A DNA stretch of 35,126 nucleotides from Chloroflexaceae bacterium (lineage in GTDB: Bacteria; Chloroflexota; Chloroflexia; Chloroflexales; Chloroflexaceae): the NCBI GenBank assembly GCA_012032475.1, contig JAAUSY010000025.1, positions 1-35,126 on the forward strand. The letters run 5' to 3'. This document shows, piece by piece, positions 8,899 to 16,662 of this stretch. The position numbers were made by a program, and so were the translations under genes. The notes beneath the pieces are model-generated. The model had not been told where the DNA came from. It did not search any database and was given only the letters and a program-made list of their open reading frames with translations. Positions within the stretch are counted from its first letter, which is position 1, and each line of letters begins with the position of its first letter.

Positions 8899-8942
8899 AT
8901 ATCCCCCGCAGGTCCCGAAGCCCTGGAGCCTGTGGGGGATAT
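8899..8942 (+). terminator. 14-base-arm hairpin between the CBS and antitoxin-like genes
   Basis: The arms at 8899-8912 (ATATCCCCCGCAGG) and 8929-8942 (CCTGTGGGGGATAT) pair completely if one G-U pair is allowed. The loop is 16 bases. No U-run follows, so it is not a classical intrinsic terminator. It could be a processed 3' end of the CBS transcript, a palindromic repeat element or a regulatory leader of the following gene. Confidence 0.45.
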
Positions 8943-8987
8943 CCTATCGCGCAAGCCTGAAGCAACCACAAAAACGAGGTGAACCAG

Positions 8988-9377
8988 ATGACCGTTTCTT
9001 TCCATATCGAAGTGTCCGATGCCCTGGGCCAGCAGTTGCAACCCCTACGTGACCGTCTCCCTGAAATCCTTGAGCGGGGGATGCACGAAGTACTCGCTGA
9101 GCAGGCTGGTCGCTACCAGGACGAGGAAGAGATTGTCGCCGTGCTTTCCAGCCAGCCTGCTCCTGAGCAAGTTTTGCGTCTCCAGCCCTCACCAGCCATC
9201 CAGTCGCGGGTACGAAATCTCCTGGAACGCAGCCATCAAGGTACGCTTTCGATAGAAGAAGCTGCCGAACTCGAACGCTATGCCCTGCTGGAGCACATGG
9301 TACGCAGGGCAAAAGCCAATGCCTACCAGCGCCACTCCCCCTCGCTCCCCTGTCCCGGCTCGTCGCATCACTCGTGA
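8988..9377 (+). CDS. small antitoxin-like protein, uncharacterised
   Basis: The protein is 129 aa from ATG 8988. A GTG at 8979 is in frame but lies inside the GAGGTG ribosome-binding site (8976-8981), so ATG 8988 is preferred. The middle part, with LQPSPAIQSRVRNLLERSHQGTLSIEEAAELERYALLEHMVRRAKANA, resembles small acidic, helical proteins common in cyanobacteria and Chloroflexota that often sit next to toxin-like genes. The N-terminus (MTVSFHIEVSDALGQQLQPL) may form a strand-helix pair. No toxin partner is co-directional. The 3' end overlaps the convergent antitoxin/RelE fusion gene by 10 bases. The antitoxin role is inferred by resemblance only. Confidence 0.65.
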   Translation: MTVSFHIEVSDALGQQLQPLRDRLPEILERGMHEVLAEQAGRYQDEEEIVAVLSSQPAPEQVLRLQPSPAIQSRVRNLLERSHQGTLSIEEAAELERYALLEHMVRRAKANAYQRHSPSLPCPGSSHHS

Positions 9378-9916
9378 CTCGCTTTTCCCCCCACGGCCGC
9401 CATCGCCTCAAGGTCCTGCTGGTCGTAGGGTGGGCGGTGGCGAATCTTGAGCACCTGTATCCAGTTCTCAGCCTCGTGGATGGCATAGACAATCCTGGAC
9501 TGACCGACGCGCAGCCGGCGCACCTCCACCCCCGGCGGCATCTCCACCCCGCGCACATCCAGGAGCCGGCTTTGGGGGGGGCGGTGCTCCCAGGCCAGCG
9601 CGTCTATGGCCTGCCGCACCATCTCATCATCCCCTTTTTCCTGCTCCTTCTCCCAGTTCACTTCTCGTGACCGAACGTTCTTCCAGCGGAGGGACCCCGC
9701 CTCCTGCGGGTGCGTGCGCAGCGTGGGTAGCAGCGCTTCCACCAACTCCAGGTCTTCCAGGTCTTCCAGTCGCCTCAAGAGCGCCTGCCAGTTCTCCAGA
9801 TGGATCTGAACCGCGACCGGCTGGCCCTCCTGGTCGAGCACAAACTCGGCGGATTGTGGGAGGGGGCGCTCCACCTCTGGAGCGGGTTGCTTCGGGTGTT
9901 TTTGTTTCCTGGTCAT
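9368..9916 (-). CDS. single-chain antitoxin/RelE-like toxin fusion
   Basis: The protein is 182 aa. Residues about 23-58 (EFVLDQEGQPVAVQIHLENW, then RRLEDLEDLE) match the N-terminal fold of Phd/YefM-like antitoxins. Residues about 100-172 match RelE/ParE toxins: ALAWEHRPPQSRLL, VRRLRVGQSRIVYAIHE, and VLKIRHRPPY, which is the usual C-terminal signature of the family. The join is continuous in one frame with an AGGAAGG ribosome-binding site before ATG 9916, and the linker (60-100) is charged and Glu/Lys-rich. The toxin half seems to lack about 20 N-terminal residues of a normal RelE. It could be a self-inhibited toxin or a degenerate fusion. It is the last gene of a leftward group. Confidence 0.7.
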   Translation of the reverse strand: MTRKQKHPKQPAPEVERPLPQSAEFVLDQEGQPVAVQIHLENWQALLRRLEDLEDLELVEALLPTLRTHPQEAGSLRWKNVRSREVNWEKEQEKGDDEMVRQAIDALAWEHRPPQSRLLDVRGVEMPPGVEVRRLRVGQSRIVYAIHEAENWIQVLKIRHRPPYDQQDLEAMAAVGGKASHE

Positions 9917-9925
9917 AGCATACCT

Positions 9926-9966
9926 TCCTCATCATGATGAATGAATGGATGGATGAATAAATGAAC
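9926..9966. repeat. imperfect ATGA/ATGG tetranucleotide tract
   Basis: A short run of ATGAATGAATGG-type tetramers lies between the fusion gene and the caspase-like gene, close to the former's ribosome-binding site. Confidence 0.6.
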
Positions 9967-9975
9967 GAACAATGC

Positions 9976-10887
9976 TCAGTAGGGAGATTGGCTCAAAAGC
10001 ACCAGTTCCGAACCATGGTACGGGTCGGGGCCGACGGCAGCGCGAGTATCGTCAAGTGCCGCTGAGACGGGCATATCATCGGTTAGCAGCGCCCGCAGCA
10101 GGTGCAGCGTTGCCCGGTCCGTATGCGTGGACGACACCGACGCGTTCCACCCGATGACGTGGGCGGCCCCGCGGTCGAGCAGCGCTTGCGCCAGCGAGGG
10201 TGAATGTATCCCATCACACCCCATCATGATAATCAAACTTTGCTCGAAGCGGCCAACGCTGCTATAGCGGAAAAAATCCATCGTCGCCACGAACACCAAT
10301 TCGCTACCGGTGTCGGGCTTGAACCCCCCGACCCGGCGGCTGCGAAGCTCGTCGCGGTAGCGGCCTTCATCGAACGCTTCGCCCGTTGAAAGAAAGACAT
10401 AATCCTCAATCACCTTGCCAGAAGCATCGCTCACCCGTGCGCTGGAATGGGCCCGCAGCAGCACGAGGTCATACCCCTTCGAGGGCAGCGTGCGAAAGAA
10501 ATCAACCGTGACCTGGTCATGCGGAACGTACGTCACTGTGTAGCCAGCCTGCTCCAGCAAACCGTTCGCCTCCGCCACAAAAGCGGGGTTGGGAAAATCC
10601 AACCCAAGCTGGTCCACCACCACTGCCGTCAGCGGAGGCGTCGGACGCCAGGTGGCGACCGTAGACATGGCCGTGGGCGTGGCTTCGGCAAGCGCAGGGG
10701 CTTCCGTGGAATGGTGGTGGCGGCGTGCCAGCGGAGACGACCAGGCCAACCACCCCCCCACTGCAGCCAGCAGCACAAAGATAAAGAGAGCAACAACCAC
10801 CCCGCCAATCACCACAGGGCGCTGGCGCGAGGGGGGAGGAGCCACCTGCCTCCCTTTCTTGCGCAGTTCATGAGCCATCGGCTTCAT
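9976..10887 (-). CDS. membrane-anchored caspase/CHAT-like peptidase-fold protein
   Basis: The protein is 303 aa. A basic cytoplasmic start is followed by one transmembrane helix at about residues 25-49 and a His/Thr/Pro linker. The domain outside begins near residue 86 (LTAVVVDQLGLDFPNPAF). The pattern is that of caspase-like (clan CD) folds: a strand ending LLRAHSS with His147, then LIIMMGCDG with Cys224, followed by AQALLDRGAAHVIGWNASVSSTHTD and a helix pair ending DTRAAVG. In CHAT and caspase-like proteins these His and Cys residues form the catalytic dyad. The domain would lie outside the membrane. The gene follows the glycosidase-like gene by 32 bases and belongs to the kinase group. Substrate unknown; catalytic activity is inferred. 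Confidence 0.65.
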   Translation of the reverse strand: MKPMAHELRKKGRQVAPPPSRQRPVVIGGVVVALFIFVLLAAVGGWLAWSSPLARRHHHSTEAPALAEATPTAMSTVATWRPTPPLTAVVVDQLGLDFPNPAFVAEANGLLEQAGYTVTYVPHDQVTVDFFRTLPSKGYDLVLLRAHSSARVSDASGKVIEDYVFLSTGEAFDEGRYRDELRSRRVGGFKPDTGSELVFVATMDFFRYSSVGRFEQSLIIMMGCDGIHSPSLAQALLDRGAAHVIGWNASVSSTHTDRATLHLLRALLTDDMPVSAALDDTRAAVGPDPYHGSELVLLSQSPY

Positions 10888-10919
10888 AGGCTATTCCGTT
10901 CCGTCTCCATTTATGAACA

Positions 10920-12356
10920 TCAGTCCTCCGGCACTGCTGGTTCGGCAACACTGACCACGGTATACTCGGTTTCCGCCTGGAGCACCATGGTCACCTCGCT
11001 CTGTGGCGCTCCGCCATTGACCTGAATAGCCTGCGCGGTTCCCATCGGGCGCAGGGTCACCACCACCGGCGCATCGGTCCGGAGCCGGTAGGTCCGGCCG
11101 GTGGTGTCGAGCGCCAGTTGGAGCGTCGCCCCCTGGTAGGTCAGGTTGGTAATCCCATCACCGGGCTGCGGCATAAAGGGATGGGGAGCTATCACCAGGG
11201 CAAGCGGTGTCATCGTCAGGCCATAGTGCCCATCATACACCGCCATAAACCAGGCCGCGCTGTCCCAGGTCAGGCCACGCGGCGCATCTTCTCCCGGCCC
11301 GAAGCGGGCATACTCCCCGGCCACCAGTTGCAGCACCTTCCCATCGTTCGCCCGCGCCATCTCCATATACTTTTGCATCAGCAGATTGGCCGCTTCGGGG
11401 TAGCCGGCGTGGGCATAGGACGGAGCCGCCAACCCCACAATCCACGGGGCGCTCGCATCGAGCTTCCACCGTGGAACCTCAACATCTTTCGTCCGCAGCG
11501 CCCATTCGGGGTATCCCCCCAGAGCCAGGCGCATGGGCGATGGCGTATCGAGCATCTCCGGCAGCCGCTCCTGGAGGGCGCGGGTCAAGGTGGCATAGCG
11601 CTCCCCATCAGATGGCGCAATCAGACCGCTCCGCAGGGCCTCGAACACCCCGAAGGTCTCCAGCACCTCGACCGGGCTTCCCCCCGGCTCGCGCCAGGCA
11701 ATGGGCCAGGCCAGACCATCAATCCAGTAGCCGCCATCATCGAACGGGCGATGGAAGGCTGTGCGCATCTGGGCCGCACGTTCTGCCCACTCGTCCCCAT
11801 CATATCCGACCAGTTGTTCCAGTTCGGCAAGGTCGCGGTAGGCCGCGTAGAACTTCGCCAGCGCATAGGTATGCATCACACTGTTGTCAATCGAGTTGTA
11901 GTAGCCATAGGGGAAGATATCCCGGTCGGGCAGGTGGTTCCCATCACCATCCAGGCGAACCATCCACATCCCCACGCGTTGCAGCGTTTCGCGCTGCGCC
12001 AGGTAGAATTCGCGGTCGCCCGTCTTGGCAACATAGGCATAGGCTGCATGGACCAGGTTGGGCATACTATCCCACGCATCCCCATAGACCGGCCCGTCCG
12101 GGGTGACGGCCTCTGGCACCACGCCTTCTCCGTTCACCTGCTGGAGAAAGAGCGCCATATTCTGCCGAAACACGCTCATATCGCCCAGGATGGCGCTGTA
12201 GCCGCTGGTTGCATAGTCCAGGTCTCGCACCCACGTAATGCGGTATCCCGGCCCCCCCACCTGGCTTGGGCGCAGCGCCTGGTTGCCGCCGATTGTGACA
12301 ATGTTTGCCGCGTAGCCGTTGTCAAGCAGCAGCGATTCCATACTGGGGGCATACAT
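10920..12356 (-). CDS. (alpha/alpha)6 six-hairpin glycosidase-like domain
   Basis: The 478-aa frame starts at ATG 12356 and contains a six-hairpin barrel of the GH15/GH63/GH78-like fold class: ITWVRDLDYATSGYSAILGD, EGVVPEAVTPDG, DAWDSMPNLVHAAYAYVAKTG, SVMHTYALAKFYAAY, YPEWALRTKD, RWKLDASAPW and GLTWDSAAWFMAVYDG. A short beta-sandwich tail follows. Acidic residues that could be catalytic are in WVRDLDY and WDSAAWF, but I cannot assign a family or substrate. There is no signal peptide and no ribosome-binding site at ATG 12356. The frame is open upstream into the kinase gene (LSGTLPDATS precedes the Met). It may therefore be the outer domain of the kinase, separated by a missing G in a five-G run (12409-12413). 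Confidence 0.7.
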   Translation of the reverse strand: MYAPSMESLLLDNGYAANIVTIGGNQALRPSQVGGPGYRITWVRDLDYATSGYSAILGDMSVFRQNMALFLQQVNGEGVVPEAVTPDGPVYGDAWDSMPNLVHAAYAYVAKTGDREFYLAQRETLQRVGMWMVRLDGDGNHLPDRDIFPYGYYNSIDNSVMHTYALAKFYAAYRDLAELEQLVGYDGDEWAERAAQMRTAFHRPFDDGGYWIDGLAWPIAWREPGGSPVEVLETFGVFEALRSGLIAPSDGERYATLTRALQERLPEMLDTPSPMRLALGGYPEWALRTKDVEVPRWKLDASAPWIVGLAAPSYAHAGYPEAANLLMQKYMEMARANDGKVLQLVAGEYARFGPGEDAPRGLTWDSAAWFMAVYDGHYGLTMTPLALVIAPHPFMPQPGDGITNLTYQGATLQLALDTTGRTYRLRTDAPVVVTLRPMGTAQAIQVNGGAPQSEVTMVLQAETEYTVVSVAEPAVPED

Positions 12357-12382
12357 CGAGGTGGCATCAGGGAGCGTCCCGC

Positions 12383-13921
12383 TCAGGTGGCGTTCGACCC
12401 GGGCCGGTCCCCCGTGGCCTGGAAGGCCGCCACCTGCTCGGCAACAGCGGTCACCGTCTGCACCATGGCCGTCGCGGTCGCTCTGGCCCCGGCTTCCGCT
12501 GCTACCACGGCCGTTGCCGTCGCTCCGGCCCCGGCTTCCGCTTCTGCCATGGCCGTCGCGGTCACGCTGGTCCCTTCTGCCTCCGTCGTCGCGGGTGCCG
12601 TCGCGCTGGTCGCTTCGGGTAGGACCGTCTCCTGCGGCGTCCCATCCCCGTCTGCTGCCATCCCACCCACTGGAAGCGTCACGGTCGAGCTGTTCACGGC
12701 CACCTGGGACGATACGTCATCCTCCCCGCCTCGCCACAGGAACACCGCCAACCCTACCACAACCACCAGCAGAAGGAGCACCACTCCACTACCGAGCCAG
12801 AGCGCAACCCCACGCCTCCGGGGCGCGGCAGCCGGGGTTGGGGCCGGTGCGGGGGGGAGCGGCGGCGGCTCGCTCGTCGTGGTAATCCGCTGCGTCGCGG
12901 GCGAACTGTCCCACCCGGTTGGAACCCGCTGCGTCGCGGGCGAACTGTCCCACCCGGTCGGAACCCGCTGCGTCGCAGGCACGCCGGCCCAACTGCTCGG
13001 CTCCATCGTGGCCGTATTCTCGTCTCCAGGCACGGCAATCGTCTGGCTCCCTTCTGGCGCTGCCTGCCAGTCGGAGGGAACCCGCACGGTGGCCCGACGA
13101 GCCTGACGGAGCTGTTCGCGCATCTCCATGGCGCTCGAAGGGCGTTCCGCCGGGTTGAGCGCCATCGTCCGCATCAACACCTCGCTCACCGCCGGGGAAA
13201 CATTGGGCAGGAGTTCATGGGCCGGGCGCACCGGGTCCGGTTGGTGGCTGATGAACGCGTTGGCCCGGGCCATCGCGCTGGGAGGGGGTGACCCGGTCAT
13301 CAGGCAGTACATCGAAGAGGCCAGCGCATACAGGTCGCTCCGCGGGTCGGTCCCCGCGCCCTGAATCTGTTCGAGCGGTGCATACTGCGGAGTATACCCA
13401 TAGGTGCTCTTCACGCTGGAAGCATGCGATTGCTGAGATACCGCCCCCTTTGCCAGGCCAAAGTCCAGCAAGATGATATGGTCATCCGGGGTCAATTTCA
13501 TATTCTGCGGCTTGATATCGCGGTGGATGACCGGCATGGGTTGGGTATGGAGATAGTGGAGCGCGTCAAGCAACTGGTCGGTCCAGGCAAGCACCCGTTC
13601 AGCGAGAAACGGTTTCTGCTGCCTTTCGAGCAGGGTCGCCAGGTCGTCACCCGGCATAAACTCCATCACCAGAAATTGGCCGAGCGAATCGGTGAAGTGG
13701 TCTATCACCTTGGGCAGCGATGGGTGGCGCAAACGAGCCAGCAACTGCGCCTCGCGCTCAAACGCCTGCTTGAGCACCTCCTCGGTGACGAGCATCTGTT
13801 TCAGCGCCACCGGGTTCAAGAGCCGCTGGTCGAACGCCTCGTAGACCGCACCCATGCCTCCCTGCCCAATGTGGCGCACAATACGATAGCGGTTCTGCAC
13901 AAGTGTACCAGGTTCCAGCAT
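12383..13921 (-). CDS. transmembrane Ser/Thr protein kinase (PknB type)
   Basis: The protein is 512 aa. The kinase domain (residues about 12-275) is complete: GQGGMGAVYEA glycine loop, Lys41 in VALKQM, catalytic loop HRDIKPQN with Asp135, and DFG at 153-155. The activation loop contains STYGYTPQYAPLEQ. A Pro/Thr linker with a duplicated 13-residue unit (PATQRVPTGWDSS) leads to a transmembrane helix at about 372-395. Outside follows an Ala/Thr-rich low-complexity stalk up to the stop. The stalk ends abruptly with no sensor domain, whereas the glycosidase-like frame resumes in the other frame (see next entry upstream in coordinates). ATG 13921 has an AAGGA ribosome-binding site nine bases before it. 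The role is presumably signal transduction across the membrane. Confidence 0.9.
   Translation of the reverse strand: MLEPGTLVQNRYRIVRHIGQGGMGAVYEAFDQRLLNPVALKQMLVTEEVLKQAFEREAQLLARLRHPSLPKVIDHFTDSLGQFLVMEFMPGDDLATLLERQQKPFLAERVLAWTDQLLDALHYLHTQPMPVIHRDIKPQNMKLTPDDHIILLDFGLAKGAVSQQSHASSVKSTYGYTPQYAPLEQIQGAGTDPRSDLYALASSMYCLMTGSPPPSAMARANAFISHQPDPVRPAHELLPNVSPAVSEVLMRTMALNPAERPSSAMEMREQLRQARRATVRVPSDWQAAPEGSQTIAVPGDENTATMEPSSWAGVPATQRVPTGWDSSPATQRVPTGWDSSPATQRITTTSEPPPLPPAPAPTPAAAPRRRGVALWLGSGVVLLLLVVVVGLAVFLWRGGEDDVSSQVAVNSSTVTLPVGGMAADGDGTPQETVLPEATSATAPATTEAEGTSVTATAMAEAEAGAGATATAVVAAEAGARATATAMVQTVTAVAEQVAAFQATGDRPGSNAT
12887..12982 (-). repeat. 39-bp tandem repeat inside the kinase linker
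   Basis: Two 39-base copies (12887-12925 and 12926-12964) differ at one position and are followed by a partial third. They encode the 13-residue linker unit rich in Thr/Ser, which could be a phosphorylation target. Confidence 0.9.
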
Positions 13922-14326
13922 TGGTCGTATCCTTCAATACCAATACAACAACAAGCAAAGTTCTGTGGGGATCGCTTGCCTTCATCATACCGCACATCGT
14001 GGGTGTGGCGCAAATGCCACCAACCAGAAACCGGGCCGGGTGGGCGGGGCTACTCCGGCAGCGGACCGGCATCCAGGCCGGCTCCGACCCAGCGGGGGCC
14101 CGATTCAAATATTCCACGCCATGAGCAAGGGGGGAAAGGTGTGGTATCATGACCACACCAGAACGGAACTGGTCGCCCGCGGAAATAGGGCGACGCCGGA
14201 ACACAAAACGCGCCTGCGAACTGCCTGCCCGGTCCGCGCACAAGCCCACCCCCCATGGTGAAGGAGGTAGCAGGAACGTAGCGAAACCTATCATGATGGA
14301 TGTTGCAAGAAGGAGGAGGACTTTCG
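13922..14326. other. 405-base intergenic region between the kinase and phoU genes
   Basis: No convincing gene is seen. It separates the divergent kinase (leftward) and phoU (rightward) genes, so it should hold promoters for both. A perfect inverted repeat, GGTGTGGT at 14138-14145 and ACCACACC at 14152-14159 with six bases between, could be an operator or RNA hairpin. No clear -35/-10 pair could be assigned. Confidence 0.5.
14311..14319 (+). promoter_or_regulatory. ribosome-binding site fixing the phoU start
   Basis: AGGAGGAGG lies seven bases before ATG 14327 and makes that start clearly better than the in-frame TTG at 14300. Confidence 0.85.
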
Positions 14327-14986
14327 ATGATACGAGAACGTTTCGGTCGCCAACTGGCGAGCCTTCGGGAAGACCTGCTGCGCCTGGGGAGCCGGGTTGA
14401 ACACGCCATGCACCACGCCATCAAAAGCATGGAAACCTGGAACACCACTCTGGCCTCCCAGGTCATAGACGACGATTTGCAGATTGACGAGGCGCAGCGC
14501 CACGCCGAAGAGGAAGTTATCAAGCTCATCGCCACCCAGCAACCCGTTGCCAGCGACCTGCGCCTGCTTGGGGTCGTGTTCGCCATTGCCTCCGAATTGG
14601 AGCGCATCGGGGACTATGCCTGTAGTATCGCCCGCCGCCTGCAACGCGCCACCCGGCGGCCCATGCTGGTGGTGCCACCCGCCGGCATCTACGAAATGGC
14701 AACGCTGGCTCAGAAAATGCTGAACATCAGCCTGGAAGCGTTTCTGCGCCAGGATAGTGAGATGGTGCGCAGCCTGGCCGAACTTGACGAACACGTGGAC
14801 CAACTCGAAGACAAACTGCGCGAAGAACTGATAGCCATTGCCCGCAACGACCCTCAGCGCCTCGAAGCGGTGCTCGATTTGCTCGATGTGGTGCATGCGC
14901 TGGAGCGAGCCGCGGACCGGGCAACCAACATCGGAGAACGTATCATCTACCTGGAAACCAGCATCATGGAAGAACTGAATCCGTAG
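14327..14986 (+). CDS. phoU: PhoU-family phosphate regulator
   Basis: The protein is 219 aa, the usual PhoU length. PhoU is a six-helix cytoplasmic protein with two metal-binding repeats that normally restrains the PstSCAB transporter and the PhoR kinase. The helices show ERFGRQLASLREDLLRLG, AEEEVIKLIATQQPVASDLRLL, ELERIGDYACSIARRL in the first repeat and HALERAADRATNIGERIIYL in the second. The E..R.gD..xxIA and ER..D..tNIgE signatures are the metal-binding segments. No pst or phoBR genes are adjacent, so it is an orphan copy. A strong ribosome-binding site defines ATG 14327. The beta-helix gene follows 30 bases later. Confidence 0.92.
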   Translation: MIRERFGRQLASLREDLLRLGSRVEHAMHHAIKSMETWNTTLASQVIDDDLQIDEAQRHAEEEVIKLIATQQPVASDLRLLGVVFAIASELERIGDYACSIARRLQRATRRPMLVVPPAGIYEMATLAQKMLNISLEAFLRQDSEMVRSLAELDEHVDQLEDKLREELIAIARNDPQRLEAVLDLLDVVHALERAADRATNIGERIIYLETSIMEELNP

Positions 14987-15016
14987 CTCCAGAGGCCGAA
15001 GAAGAGGAAAAGAATC

Positions 15017-16662
15017 GTGCCGCCAGAAAGCGAAGAGCCAACCCCAGGGCAGCCCAGGCATTCCCGCCATGCTCCGGTTGTGGTGCCTGTCAGCCGCGAC
15101 AACCTGACGCTGATAGGCACCGCGACTTTTCTGATTCTGGCAATCGGGGTCTGGTTGCTCTTTTCCAGCGGCGGTGAGCAGGTTGCCACGCTCCCCTCGC
15201 CCACGCCCACCGGAGCCGAAGGCACCAGCGTGGCCGCACTCCAGACCCGGACCGCATCGCCCGGACCGGGCACCACTGTCCCCTCCTCCCCAATCCCCGG
15301 AGCCAGAAGGGAGCGCGACCGCGACGCCGCTGCCCGGCACCCCAGGGGCCGGGGCAACCGCGACATCCGCCGCCTACCCGGAGCCGGGGATCACCAGCAC
15401 CCTCGCGGTCCCCACCTTTGCTCCTACCCGTCCCACCCCGACCGACACGGTCTCCCCACGCGAAGAAACCGCCACCTCCGCGCCGACCTACACCTCCGCG
15501 CCGACCTATACCCCGCGCCGACCTATACCCCCGCGCCGACCTACACCCCGTTTCCAACCTATACGCCCCAACCAACGAACCCACCCCTCCAACGAACACC
15601 GAAGAGACCGAAGAGACCGAAGAGACCACCCCGACCCCGGAGGAGTCGCCCACCCCGACCCCCACACCAGGGCCAACCGAACCTCCCATTGATATCCTGA
15701 GCGGCAGCATTCGTTGGAACAGCGGGCAGGGTCCTGTCGTGCTGGAAAACGCCACCCAGATTGCGCCGGGTTCGGTGCTCATCATTGACCCCGGCGTCGA
15801 AGTGCGCCTGGGGTGGGGAGCATCGCTCACCGTAGACCACGCGCAAATCTACGCCATCGGCACACCCGGCCAGCCGGTGCGCTTTGTCGGGCACACCGAC
15901 AAACGCTGGCAAGGCATCTTCAGCCGCAACAACAGCCTGGTCGTGTTCGAACACGCCGAAATCCGCGACGGGGGCGCCGGGGGAGCTGTCATCGTGAGCG
16001 AAGGCGGCGAACTCGTCGTGCGCAACTCCAGAATCATCGAGAATGGTGGAACGATTCTGACTACCGACAGCACCGTCGAGGTACGCGACAGCGAAATCTG
16101 GGGCAACGACCTGCCCTATGGCGGGGCCTTCAACGCCACCTACACCAGCGGAAACCTCTTCACCTTCACGGGCAATCGTGTCGGGAAGAATCGCCTGAGC
16201 GACGGAGCCTCCAGCCTCACGATTGAGAACCACAGCGAGGACACGGTGGTGCTGGACATTCAGTCCAACCACCTTGACGGCTACGAGAAAGAGGGTGCCA
16301 ACCTGCTCATCTCAGCCAGCGGCGCGATGGAGGGGACCATCGCGTGCAATTCGCTCATCGGAGCTGACACGGGCCTGCGCCTGCGCACCGAAACCCCCCA
16401 GCTCCCCCATTTCAACCTCAGCATCGCCAACAACCGCATAGACAACCACGTCCCGCCGGTCGTTCCCTACTATGTCAAATATGGCATCGGGCGCGGCGCA
16501 ACCAGCGAAATCTTGCTGGATATGCGGCAGAACTGGTGGGGCGAGCGCTCCGGCCCCTACCACCCTGACGAGAACCCCGAAGGGCGCGGAGACTCGGTGG
16601 GAAACAACATCCTCTACCGGCCCTGGCTCACGGAGCCACCTCCGTGTGTCCCCTGGCCGTAG
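15017..16662 (+). CDS. membrane-anchored right-handed beta-helix protein (frameshifted)
   Basis: The GTG start at 15017 has AGAGG nine bases upstream. The order is: cytoplasmic tail, one transmembrane helix (about residues 29-50), a long Pro/Thr/Glu stalk with PTYTPA repeats, and an outer domain of about 320 residues. The outer domain shows parallel beta-helix (pectate-lyase-like) strands and the typical close [21 protein letters not shown]...YRPWL. The frame changes three times inside the stalk: near 15290 (extra C), near 15512 (a C missing: one copy of the PTYTPA unit has four C where the next has five) and near 15582 (a C missing). The outer domain itself is uninterrupted from about 15590. 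Such domains often bind or cleave polysaccharide; no catalytic residues were identified. Confidence 0.8.
15598..15627 (+). repeat. ACCGAAGAG nonamer repeat in the beta-helix stalk
   Basis: Three nine-base copies encode Thr-Glu-Glu repeats of the stalk. They are in-frame and probably variable in number. Confidence 0.85.

Noticed and set aside
11118-13106. 662-codon plus-strand frame opposite the glycosidase and kinase
   Set aside because: It covers two recognisable minus-strand genes; composition is low-complexity and without any domain.
13758-14294. Minus-strand 178-codon frame before the kinase
   Set aside because: It overlaps the kinase start and its composition is not protein-like; no ribosome-binding site.
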